7,521 bases of DNA from an uncultured Oscillospiraceae bacterium (GCA_900550315.1 URRK01000079.1:1-7521), one strand, 5' to 3'; numbered from the stretch's first letter, positions 1 to 6,934 are shown. Made by a program: numbers and translations. Notes: generated from the sequence alone by a model not told the origin.

Positions 1-1
1 A

Positions 2-328
2 ACCAAAAGCGAGCTGCTGGCCGACAAGGTTATTCAGCACATTAACCGCCACTACCGGGACAATATTACCAACCAAAGCCTTGGCAAGCTATTTGGCTAC
101 CACCCCAACCACCTAAACCGCATTGTGGTGCAGCAAACCGGTATGTCGGTACACCATTACCTTATTAGCTGCCGCATTAACGCCGCTATTGAGCTGCTGC
201 AGGCCAGTGACATTAAAGCGGCCGAAATTGCCGAAGCCGTTGGATTTAAAGATATTTCGCACTTTTTAAAATATTTTAAAAAGGCTACCGGCAAAACCAC
301 GCGTGATTTTAGAAAACAGCAGGAATAA
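2..328 (+). CDS. AraC/XylS-family transcriptional regulator, C-terminal part (5' end outside window)
   Basis: The open frame enters from the left edge and ends at TAA 326-328, giving about 108 residues with no start codon that must be used. It matches the AraC/XylS double helix-turn-helix domain. The first HTH is around SLGKLFGYHPNHLNRIV, followed by a linker helix (YLISCRINAAIELL). The second HTH is IAEAVGFKDISHFLKYFKK, with the family signature ending KKATGKTTRDFR. This domain binds DNA and usually sits at the C-terminus behind a ligand-sensing N-terminal domain, which lies outside the window, so the effector and targets cannot be told. The GTG at 125 falls inside the first HTH and is not a credible start. 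A strong terminator follows about 100 bases downstream, so the gene is probably transcribed separately from hrcA. The family call is secure; the specific function is unknown. Confidence 0.93.
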   Translation, partial: TKSELLADKVIQHINRHYRDNITNQSLGKLFGYHPNHLNRIVVQQTGMSVHHYLISCRINAAIELLQASDIKAAEIAEAVGFKDISHFLKYFKKATGKTTRDFRKQQE

Positions 329-426
329 TCTTTGTGTCAAGCAAACTACGCGCTGCCTTGTATAGGTAAATTGGTTTATAACACTTTAAAATTTTAATAA
401 TAACAAGCATTTTAAATCATTCCCTT

Positions 427-455
427 AAAAGCAGGCTTTAACGGCTTGCTTTTTT
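427..455 (+). terminator. Rho-independent terminator after the AraC-family gene
   Basis: A 10-bp stem (AAAAGCAGGC pairing with GCTTGCTTTT, one G-U pair) encloses a 7-base loop and runs straight into a T tract. It lies about 100 bases past the AraC stop and about 95 bases before the hrcA promoter, so it insulates the heat-shock operon from upstream read-through. Confidence 0.85.
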
Positions 456-490
456 GCTATTTTAGCGCCTCCAGAGGTATTTTTACGGCA

Positions 491-507
491 GACCTTTACT
501 AAAGGTC
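491..507. repeat. Perfect 7-bp inverted repeat upstream of the hrcA promoter
   Basis: GACCTTT and AAAGGTC flank a 3-base centre (ACT). No T tract follows on either strand, so it does not look like a terminator. It lies 43 bases upstream of the hrcA -35 box, where an activator or a second operator could bind. No known binding-site consensus was recognised, and the role is unknown. Confidence 0.45.
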
Positions 508-550
508 AGTGAAAGTCAAAACATTTCATAATTTTTTAACAATTAACCTA

Positions 551-579
551 TTGACAAACGGCGCAAAAGGTGGTAAATT
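551..579 (+). promoter_or_regulatory. Sigma-A promoter of the hrcA-grpE-dnaK-dnaJ operon
   Basis: A perfect -35 box TTGACA (551-556) is followed after 17 bases by TAAATT (574-579), a 4/6 match to the -10 consensus. TGG immediately before it gives an extended -10 (TGn). Transcription should start near 586-588, at the left edge of the CIRCE operator, the usual arrangement for HrcA-controlled vegetative promoters. A TATGAT at 581-586 would be too far from the -35 box. No other convincing promoter was seen inside the operon. Confidence 0.82.
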
Positions 580-587
580 ATATGATA

Positions 588-614
588 TTAGCACTCAAGG
601 TAACAGAGTGCTAA
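588..614. promoter_or_regulatory. CIRCE operator (HrcA binding site)
   Basis: TTAGCACTC (588-596), a 9-base spacer and GAGTGCTAA (606-614) match the CIRCE consensus exactly. HrcA is known to bind this inverted repeat and repress class I heat-shock genes. The site sits at the predicted transcription start, so bound HrcA should block RNA polymerase. It would also lie in the 5' untranslated RNA, where it can form a stem. It is the only CIRCE in the window, so the four operon genes appear to share this one control point. Confidence 0.97.
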
Positions 615-648
615 AGGTGCTAACAGATTTTTTAGGAAGGCGGTTTGA

Positions 649-1683
649 ATGGAGTTCACCGATCGTAAAAAGAAAATTTTATGCGAAATTGTAAAGCTTC
701 ATATTGCTACGGGCGAGCCGGTTGGCTCTAAAATGCTTTGTAACGCCGCAGGCCTTAACCTTTCCTCTGCCACTGTGCGTAACGAGATGAGCGATCTTTG
801 CGAAATGGGTTACCTACAGCAGCCGCACACTTCGGCCGGCCGGGTGCCAACAGCCGCCGGTTACCGGTTTTATATTAAAGAACTGTTAGGCTCGAACACC
901 CTTTCCCCGCAAATGCAGCAATCTATAGACCGTGTTATTCACAAAATTGCCGAAAGCCCCGAAAACATTACTGCAAACGCCGGGCAAGCCCTTTCCGACC
1001 TAACCGGGTTTCCGGCCGTTTCGTTAACCTTGCCGGAAAAAGGCGCTGCGGTAAAACGGGTTGAGCTTTTACCGGTTGGGCGACGCACCGCTTTGGTAGT
1101 GCTAATTACAACCGATTCTATTGCCAACAGCCGCCTGTGCCGTTTGGGGGAGGAAATTAACCCCCATTTGTTAGAAACTTTTGAAAACTTAGCCGAGCAA
1201 AAATTAGTGGGCCGGCCGTTAGAAAGCTTTACCGGCGCTTATTTGCAGTCGGTAGCGGCCAGCGCCGGGTTGTTTGGCTTAGCCCTTATGCCCCTGCTTT
1301 CGGCAATTTTTAATATGGTAGAGGCTTTGTGCCACTACCAGTTGGAGCTAAAAGGCGAAGCAAATATGTACTCCTTTTGCCGCACCGAGGAGGATGCCCG
1401 CCGCATGGTAGATTACATTCGCCAAAAAGACGCTGTGTATTCCCTGCTCTCGGGCATTGAAGACCCGGTTGGCGTTGTTTTCGGCGATGAAAGCGGCGTT
1501 GACATTTTAAGGCCCTCCAGCTTTGTGGTTGCAAAGTTCGGCGGGGGCGAAAATCGGGCCGGTAAAATTGGCGTTATGGGTCCTACCCGCATGGCTTACG
1601 AAGATTTAATTCCAAGCGTTGCTTATTTTGCCCGGCAGTTAGGCAAGGCAATTGAGCAAGCAGGATTAGACCTTGAATATTAA
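649..1683 (+). CDS. hrcA: Heat-inducible transcription repressor HrcA
   Basis: This 344-residue protein, a normal length for HrcA, represses class I heat-shock genes by binding CIRCE as a dimer. From studied relatives, its activity depends on GroEL, so chaperone shortage relieves repression. The N-terminal winged-helix domain (about 1-75) contains the family signature SSATVRNEMSDL (39-50), then GYLQQPHTSAGRVPT and GYRFYI (71-76). The rest fits the GAF-like core with an inserted dimerisation segment, ending in a typical C-terminal GPTRMAYE...LIPSVAYFA stretch. The ATG at 649 is preceded by AGGAAGG (634-640) at 8-base spacing, and the RFT-like N-terminus EFTDRKKKIL fits the family. It is first in the operon directly after CIRCE, so it represses itself as well as grpE, dnaK and dnaJ. 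The frame is intact and all family landmarks are present. Confidence 0.97.
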   Translation: MEFTDRKKKILCEIVKLHIATGEPVGSKMLCNAAGLNLSSATVRNEMSDLCEMGYLQQPHTSAGRVPTAAGYRFYIKELLGSNTLSPQMQQSIDRVIHKIAESPENITANAGQALSDLTGFPAVSLTLPEKGAAVKRVELLPVGRRTALVVLITTDSIANSRLCRLGEEINPHLLETFENLAEQKLVGRPLESFTGAYLQSVAASAGLFGLALMPLLSAIFNMVEALCHYQLELKGEANMYSFCRTEEDARRMVDYIRQKDAVYSLLSGIEDPVGVVFGDESGVDILRPSSFVVAKFGGGENRAGKIGVMGPTRMAYEDLIPSVAYFARQLGKAIEQAGLDLEY

Positions 1684-1704
1684 AAACGATTGGCAGGTAA
1701 AAAT

Positions 1705-2232
1705 ATGAGTGAAGAAAATAAAAAAGATTTAAACAACACCGAACCCGAAACAACCAAGCCGGATGAAAAGCCCAAAAAAGCCAAAAAAAGCAAGACCGGC
1801 GAAAGCCATTTAAAAGCCGAGCTGGAAAAGCAAAAGGACCTTTTTATGCGCACGGCCGCCGAGTTTGACAACTTTAAAAAGCGCACCGAACGCGAAAAGC
1901 TAAAAACCGCCGAATATGCCAAGGCAACGCTTATTAAAAAGCTGCTGCCGGTGGTTGATAACGCCAACCGCGCCTTAGGGCAAGACCCAACTAACCCCGA
2001 CTACGCCAAGGGCATTGAAATGATTGTAAAGCAGCTTTGCGGCGTGGTAAACGATTTTGGTTTAGAGGAGCTGGCCCAGGTTGGCGATACCTTTGACCCG
2101 GCCGTTCATGAGGCGGTAATGCATTTAGAGGACCCCGATAAAACCGAGAACGAGATTGTTGCGGTTTTGCAGCAGGGTTACAAATTGGGCGACACGGTAA
2201 TTCGCCCCGCCATGGTTCAAGTGGCAAATTAA
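1705..2232 (+). CDS. grpE: Nucleotide exchange factor GrpE
   Basis: This cytoplasmic co-chaperone of 175 residues releases ADP from DnaK, allowing ATP rebinding and release of the client protein. A charged, Lys/Glu-rich disordered N-terminus (1-33) leads into the long dimerisation helix (about 34-80, with LFMRTAAEFDNFKKRTERE). The C-terminal beta domain that contacts DnaK follows (about 125-175), ending in the family signature GYKLGDTVIRPAMVQV. The ATG at 1705 is chosen over an in-frame TTG at 1690 because AGG at 1695-1697 sits 7 bases before the ATG, and the MSEENKKD start resembles GrpE N-termini. It begins 21 bases after hrcA and is clearly in the same operon. Ninety-seven bases separate it from dnaK. 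Nothing is abnormal in the coding sequence. Confidence 0.96.
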   Translation: MSEENKKDLNNTEPETTKPDEKPKKAKKSKTGESHLKAELEKQKDLFMRTAAEFDNFKKRTEREKLKTAEYAKATLIKKLLPVVDNANRALGQDPTNPDYAKGIEMIVKQLCGVVNDFGLEELAQVGDTFDPAVHEAVMHLEDPDKTENEIVAVLQQGYKLGDTVIRPAMVQVAN

Positions 2233-2238
2233 AGCCTT

Positions 2239-2283
2239 TAACCGCTGCCGCACCCGCGGTAAGCGTTGCGCTGCTTTTGCAGC
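2239..2283 (+). other. Two small hairpins in the grpE-dnaK gap
   Basis: CCGC (2242-2245) pairs with GCGG (2256-2259), and the flanking TTA/TAA extend the stem past a bulged A. Next, GCTGC (2270-2274) pairs with GCAGC (2279-2283) around a TTTT loop. AT-rich sequence follows with no T tract, so these are not complete terminators. In transcript form they could mark a processing or stabilising point before dnaK, as known for some dnaK operons, but the stems are short. Confidence 0.35.
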
Positions 2284-2305
2284 AATAAATTAAATTATTT
2301 TGTAA

Positions 2306-4180
<1,875 letters not shown>

Positions 4181-4200
4181 AATTTATTGCAAATAGCAAG

Positions 4201-4239
4201 CTGCACCCGATAGGCGGTTTTTGCCCCTACCGGGTACAG
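4201..4239 (+). other. Long RNA hairpin in the dnaK-dnaJ gap
   Basis: CTG-ACCCG-TAGG-GG on the 5' arm (4201-4217) pairs with CC-CCTA-CGGGT-CAG on the 3' arm (4224-4239). The stem has about 14 pairs, two mismatches and one bulge, closed by a 6-base loop (TTTTTG). No T tract follows, so this is not a standard terminator. Its 3' arm GGGTACAG (4232-4239) is also a perfect complement of CTGTACCC (4293-4300), next to the dnaJ start. Folding this hairpin should therefore keep that strand away from the ribosome-binding region. The structure was read by eye, with no computed energy. Confidence 0.55.
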
Positions 4240-4245
4240 TATTTT

Positions 4246-4262
4246 GCCCGGCTTTGCCGGGC
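4246..4262 (+). other. GC-rich hairpin in the dnaK-dnaJ gap
   Basis: GCCCGGC and GCCGGGC form a perfect 7-bp GC stem around TTT. It is followed by CTTGCTTAAA rather than a T run, so termination would be weak at best. Flanking AGCAAG (4195-4200) and CTTGCT (4263-4268) are complementary and could close both hairpins into one multi-branched domain. A partial terminator or an RNase barrier lowering dnaJ relative to dnaK is possible but unproven. Confidence 0.55.
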
Positions 4263-4281
4263 CTTGCTTAAATTAGCTATT

Positions 4282-4298
4282 GTACAAAGGAGCTGTAC
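4282..4298 (+). promoter_or_regulatory. dnaJ ribosome-binding site displayed in a hairpin loop
   Basis: GTACA (4282-4286) and TGTAC (4294-4298) can form a 5-bp stem whose 7-base loop AAGGAGC contains the whole dnaJ Shine-Dalgarno sequence. The SD ends 9 bases before the TTG start at 4302, which decides that start. A loop-exposed SD could be read directly, while pairing of the 3' arm with 4232-4239 would disturb it. The SD is certain; the structural role is inference. Confidence 0.6.
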
Positions 4299-4301
4299 CC
4301 T

Positions 4302-5456
4302 TTGAGTGAAAAGAAAGATTATTATGAGGTTTTAGGGGTAGAAAAATCTGCCAGTGAGGACGCCTTAAAAAAGGCCTACCGCAAAGCCGCAAAAGAGTGC
4401 CACCCCGACCTGCACCCGGGCGACAAAGCCGCCGAGGCCCGCTTTAAAGAAATAAACGAGGCCTACGAGGTGCTTTCGGATAAAGAAAAACGCGCCCGGT
4501 ACGACCAGTTTGGTCACGCCGGCGTTGACCCGAACTTTGGTGCCGGCGGTGGCGGAAATTACGGCGGCGGGTTTAGCGGTTTTGGGGACTTTGGCGATCT
4601 GGGCGACATTTTTGGCTCCATTTTCGGCGGTGGATTTGGCGGCGGCCGCTCGGCCAACGCAAACGGTCCGCGCCGCGGAAGCTATACCCAAACCAATGTA
4701 AACATATCCTTTGAAGAAGCTGCAAAAGGCTGCACCAAAAAAATTAAGGTTACCCGTATTGAGCAATGCGGCGATTGCGGCGGCACCGGTGCCGCAAAAG
4801 GCTCCAGCCCGCAAACCTGCGCCGCTTGCCACGGCACGGGCCGGGTTACGGTAACCCAGCGCACCCCGTTTGGGGCAATGCAAACACAAAAGCCCTGCGA
4901 AAAATGTAACGGCACCGGCAAAATAATTTTAAACCCCTGCCGCAGCTGCGATGGCAAAGGCCGTATTCGGCGCACCACCGAACAAACCATTGATATTCCC
5001 GCCGGTATTGACGACGGGCAGATTATGAATGTTCGCGGCGGCGGTAATGCCGGCGTAAACGGCGGTCCCTCGGGCGATTTACGCATTAACGTTTCGGTTC
5101 GGCCGCACCCAGTGTTTGAGCGCGAGGGCTTTGATGTTTACTGCGAGGTTCCCGTAACCTTTGCGCAAGCGGCGTTAGGGGCCGAAATTACCGTGCCAAC
5201 CTTAGACGGTAAAGTTACCTTTACCCTGCGCGAGGGCACCCAGCCCGGCGAAAGCGTAAAGCTGCGCGGCAAGGGTATTCAACGCCTGAATTACAGCGGC
5301 CGCGGCGACCAGTATGTTAAAATTGTGCTGGAGGTGCCTAAAAACCTAAACGCCAAGCAAAAAGAGATGATTCGCGCCTTTGAGCAAACCATGAGCGACG
5401 CCAACTACAAAAAACGCAAAGGATTTTTTGATAAATTAAAGGATTTGTTTGAGTAA
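4302..5456 (+). CDS. dnaJ: Co-chaperone DnaJ (Hsp40, type I)
   Basis: This 384-residue type I Hsp40 delivers unfolded proteins to DnaK and stimulates its ATPase. The J domain (about 5-70) carries the essential HPD at 34-36; the residue before it is Cys33, where Tyr is common. A Gly/Phe-rich linker spans about 71-117. Four zinc-binding CxxCxGxG repeats have cysteines at 156/159, 173/176, 199/202 and 213/216, forming two complete zinc centres. The C-terminal peptide-binding and dimerisation region follows and ends [11 protein letters not shown]. The start is TTG 4302, supported by AAAGGAG (4286-4292) and by the conserved [10 protein letters not shown] beginning; no in-frame ATG lies nearby. It is the last gene of the CIRCE operon, 121 bases after dnaK, with a terminator behind it. 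The TTG start and structured leader suggest output lower than dnaK, as expected from their usual ratio. Confidence 0.98.
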   Translation: MSEKKDYYEVLGVEKSASEDALKKAYRKAAKECHPDLHPGDKAAEARFKEINEAYEVLSDKEKRARYDQFGHAGVDPNFGAGGGGNYGGGFSGFGDFGDLGDIFGSIFGGGFGGGRSANANGPRRGSYTQTNVNISFEEAAKGCTKKIKVTRIEQCGDCGGTGAAKGSSPQTCAACHGTGRVTVTQRTPFGAMQTQKPCEKCNGTGKIILNPCRSCDGKGRIRRTTEQTIDIPAGIDDGQIMNVRGGGNAGVNGGPSGDLRINVSVRPHPVFEREGFDVYCEVPVTFAQAALGAEITVPTLDGKVTFTLREGTQPGESVKLRGKGIQRLNYSGRGDQYVKIVLEVPKNLNAKQKEMIRAFEQTMSDANYKKRKGFFDKLKDLFE

Positions 5457-5468
5457 ACAAGTGGGATA

Positions 5469-5484
5469 ACCCCATTTTTGGGGT
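5469..5484 (+). other. Short hairpin just after dnaJ
   Basis: ACCCCA and TGGGGT form a 6-bp stem with a TTTT loop, 12 bases past the dnaJ stop. No T tract follows, so it probably protects the mRNA 3' end or helps the terminator downstream rather than terminating by itself. Confidence 0.45.
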
Positions 5485-5531
5485 CATGCTTTTAGCAATG
5501 CTGGCCTTAAAATTCCTTTTTATAAAACCTT

Positions 5532-5569
5532 AAAACCGGCCGGTGGCAGTTGCCACGCAGCCGGTTTTT
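5532..5569 (+). terminator. Rho-independent terminator of the heat-shock operon
   Basis: AAAACCGGC (5532-5540) pairs perfectly with GCCGGTTTT (5560-5568) over 9 bp. Inside it, GTGGC (5543-5547) pairs with GCCAC (5552-5556) around AGTT. The structure ends in a T5 tract. Read on the other strand it ends in TTTT followed by AT-rich sequence, so it may also stop transcripts arriving from the convergent bofA side. Confidence 0.85.
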
Positions 5570-5616
5570 GCTGTTATTGTTTAAAATATTGTTTTAATTT
5601 AAAAGGCATTAGCCGG

Positions 5617-5649
5617 TTTAACGCTGCTTTGCTTTTAACAGCGGTTAAA
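5617..5649. repeat. Imperfect inverted repeat in the dnaJ/bofA convergent gap
   Basis: TTTAACGCTG (5617-5626) pairs with CAGCG-G-TTAAA (5639-5649) over 10 bp with one bulged G and a 12-base loop. Neither side has a proper T tract. It lies about 100 bases beyond the bofA stop and could mark the 3' end of that transcript. The rest of 5571-5751 is AT-rich, with no open frame or recognisable RNA gene. Confidence 0.4.
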
Positions 5650-5751
5650 AATTAACATTAAACTGCAGGGTAGGTTTATTCGCTAAAACGAGTTTTCCCC
5701 TTTTTAGTGTTTTCACTATTATTAGCCTTTCTTGCTGCCGGTGGCGTTAAT

Positions 5752-6006
5752 TTAAGTAATTATAACCTGCAGCAGCAAAAGCGTAATAACCCCTGGCACC
5801 CCCAGGGCAGCACTGCCCCCTAAGGTGTACCAATTCAGCGGAAGCGCCACCCCGCTGTACTGCGCGGTAAAGTGAATCATTAACAGCGCCGCCAGGCCGG
5901 AGCCGCAGCTAAGCAGCAGTGTTTTACCGGCTTTTTCGGTACAGGCCGCCAAAATTAGCAAAACAAGCCCGTAAAGCACGGCCAAAATTATTGCAACGCC
6001 TTTCAT
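5752..6006 (-). CDS. bofA: BofA-family protein (pro-sigma-K processing inhibitor family)
   Basis: This 84-residue, very hydrophobic protein is about the size of Bacillus subtilis BofA, a mother-cell membrane protein that holds the SpoIVFB protease inactive until the forespore signals. Likely membrane segments are about 2-20, 30-46 and 65-82. The C-terminal half carries the family pattern: GLAALLMIH, then SGVALPLNWYT, then LGVPGV followed by a run of leucines. The start is ATG 6006, with GGGGG (6014-6018) 7 bases upstream; an in-frame TTG at 6057 has weaker support. It lies 98 bases downstream of the TSUP pair on the same strand and converges on dnaJ. In Bacillus and many Clostridia bofA sits near recR, so this placement is unusual. 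Family membership is confident. Whether it truly controls sigma-K here is inferred, since BofA-like proteins also occur where that pathway differs. Confidence 0.8.
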   Translation of the reverse strand: MKGVAIILAVLYGLVLLILAACTEKAGKTLLLSCGSGLAALLMIHFTAQYSGVALPLNWYTLGGSAALGVPGVITLLLLQVIIT

Positions 6007-6035
6007 TCCCTTACCCCCAAAAACTCTGCTACTAA

Positions 6036-6043
6036 AATATATG
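6036..6043 (-). promoter_or_regulatory. Possible sigma-E-type -10 element for bofA
   Basis: Read on the minus strand this is CATATATT, one base from the sigma-E -10 pattern CATACAnT. It lies 30 bases upstream of the bofA ATG. Directly upstream is the inverted repeat TTGCCAAGCGGCAA (6044-6057), which could be an operator. No clear -35 ATA element is seen at the expected distance, so this is weak. Confidence 0.3.
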
Positions 6044-6104
6044 TTGCCAAGCGGCAAAAAATGTTAGTTCTTTTTCCGCTTTTTCAGGGGCAAAGTAAGC
6101 GGTA

Positions 6105-6476
6105 TTAGCCGCTGCCTTTCTTTTTAGGGGCAAACAGACTTATAAGCCCGTAAAGCAAAACAAGCCCGCCAAACAAACGGCGCAGCAGCTTTGGCTCTAA
6201 AGAATTTAAAATGTAACTGCCCAGCAGTGTGCCAACAACGCCGCAGGCGGCCATAACCCCAACCCGGCGCCAATTAATTACTCCGCGTTTGGCGTAAATA
6301 ATGGTAGAAAACAGCGCAATAGGAATAAAAAACAGCAAATTAATTCCCTGCGCCTGCAGCTGCTGCACCCCGGCAAAAACCGTTAAATAAATTAGCAGTA
6401 CGCTGCCGCCGCCCAGTCCCATGGCACCTGCCACGCCCGAAAAAAAGCCGGCTATAATTGCCCAAAAAACCGTCAT
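6105..6476 (-). CDS. TSUP (TauE/SafE) half-size membrane transporter, second subunit
   Basis: This 123-residue protein is half the usual TauE/SafE length (about 250) and has four likely membrane segments (about 3-33, 43-62, 71-90, 98-116). The family's glycine-rich motif appears as AMGLGGGS (18-25), and the end LEPKLLRRLFGGLVLLYG aligns by eye with INPDLIRRIFALFMLWAG of the upstream gene, so the two are repeat halves of one fold. TSUP proteins export or import small anions, often sulfite, sulfonates or other sulfur compounds; the substrate here is unknown. ATG 6476 overlaps the upstream stop as ATGA, indicating translational coupling. GGAGG lies about 11 bases before it, so the in-frame TTG 6503 or GTG 6494 starts are possible but less likely. 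The two proteins probably pair as a heterodimer. A full fused transporter broken by mutation is unlikely, given the clean overlap. Confidence 0.85.
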   Translation of the reverse strand: MTVFWAIIAGFFSGVAGAMGLGGGSVLLIYLTVFAGVQQLQAQGINLLFFIPIALFSTIIYAKRGVINWRRVGVMAACGVVGTLLGSYILNSLEPKLLRRLFGGLVLLYGLISLFAPKKKGSG

Positions 6477-6835
6477 TGAAACAACAACCTCCACCCCGCC
6501 CAAAGCATAAACAGCGCAAAAATTCGCCGAATTAGGTCGGGGTTAATTTTTTTTAAAATTTGCGTACCAACAAAAGCCCCGGCCAAACCGCCCGGCAGGT
6601 AAAGCAAGCAGTCAGTAAGCTGCACCCGCCCGGCCAGCAGGTAGCTGCCGGCGCTTACCGTGCTAACCGCCAAAATAATTGCAACAGCGTTGGCGTGTGC
6701 CTGCTTGCGCGGCATACCGCTTTTTATTAATAACGGTACGCAAATTAACCCGCCGCCGGCTCCAAATAATCCGTTTACTAAGCCAACGCCGGCCCCAAAC
6801 AGGGCATTTTTAACCGTTTTTAAAAATTTTTTCAA
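6473..6835 (-). CDS. TSUP (TauE/SafE) half-size membrane transporter, first subunit
   Basis: This 120-residue, half-length TSUP protein starts with a basic segment (MKKFLKTVKN) facing the cytoplasm, then has four likely membrane segments (about 12-38, 49-68, 75-95, 101-119). The classic N-terminal TSUP motif GLFGAGGGLICVP (22-34) is clear, followed by KQAHANAVAIIL, as in the first repeat of full TauE/SafE proteins. The start is TTG 6835, preceded 7 bases upstream by an AAAGGGG Shine-Dalgarno; the first in-frame Met is residue 41, inside the conserved part, so TTG is favoured. Its TGA overlaps the ATG of the next half as ATGA. It is transcribed divergently from metA, which suggests a sulfur or methionine link, though the substrate cannot be read from sequence. 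The family call is firm. Confidence 0.87.
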   Translation of the reverse strand: MKKFLKTVKNALFGAGVGLVNGLFGAGGGLICVPLLIKSGMPRKQAHANAVAIILAVSTVSAGSYLLAGRVQLTDCLLYLPGGLAGAFVGTQILKKINPDLIRRIFALFMLWAGWRLLFQ

Positions 6836-6846
6836 AAAAGCACCCC

Positions 6847-6883
6847 TTTTTTTCGGTTTAAGTATAGTATTTACCGAAAAAAA
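6847..6883. repeat. Long-armed inverted repeat between divergent metA and TSUP promoters
   Basis: TTTTTTTCGGT (6847-6857) and ACCGAAAAAAA (6873-6883) are perfect 11-base inverted arms around a 15-base AT-rich centre. The centre contains the predicted -10 box of the TSUP operon, and the right arm reaches into the region just upstream of the metA -10. The arrangement fits a shared operator, but T/A tracts make up much of the arms, so chance is possible. Confidence 0.5.
6861..6866 (-). promoter_or_regulatory. Likely -10 box of the TSUP operon
   Basis: Read on the minus strand this is TATACT, a 5/6 match to the sigma-A -10 box. It is 25 bases upstream of the TTG start and leaves a leader of about 19 bases. 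A -35 near 6884-6889 (TACACT) is poor, so an activator may be needed or the call may be wrong. Confidence 0.45.
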
Positions 6884-6887
6884 AGTG

Positions 6888-6893
6888 TATAAT
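6888..6893 (+). promoter_or_regulatory. Likely -10 box of metA
   Basis: TATAAT is a perfect sigma-A -10 box, 41 bases upstream of the metA ATG, giving a leader of about 35 bases. No good -35 box is visible (TAGTAT at 17-base spacing). The leader is too short for an S-box or T-box riboswitch, so control is more likely by a DNA-binding protein. Confidence 0.55.
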
Positions 6894-6934
6894 GGCTAAG
6901 TGCAAGTATTTTTTAAATGGGGTGTTCCCTTTTT

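Noticed and set aside
386..397. 12-base palindrome TTAAAATTTTAA after the AraC-family gene
   Set aside because: It is pure A/T in an A/T-rich gap, is not followed by terminator features, and is readily explained by composition.
509..694. 61-residue open frame crossing the hrcA promoter, CIRCE and hrcA start
   Set aside because: It lacks a proper ribosome-binding site, overlaps regulatory sequence and hrcA in another frame, and resembles no family I know.
1690..1704. Upstream TTG start for grpE
   Set aside because: ATG 1705 has an SD at good spacing, whereas the TTG has none and would overlap that SD.
1991..2227. 78-residue frame antisense to grpE
   Set aside because: It is a shadow of the grpE codons, with no RBS or recognisable domain.
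4365..4889. 174-residue Ala/Gly-rich frame antisense to dnaJ
   Set aside because: Its composition mirrors the sense Gly-rich and zinc-finger codons; no start signal or domain is visible.
6660..6899. 79-residue plus-strand frame opposite the first TSUP gene
   Set aside because: It is antisense to a clear membrane-protein gene, runs through the divergent promoter region and matches no family.
6836..6934. SAM or T-box riboswitch ahead of metA
   Set aside because: The gap and predicted leader are far too short, and no specifier, T-box or S-box core motif is visible.
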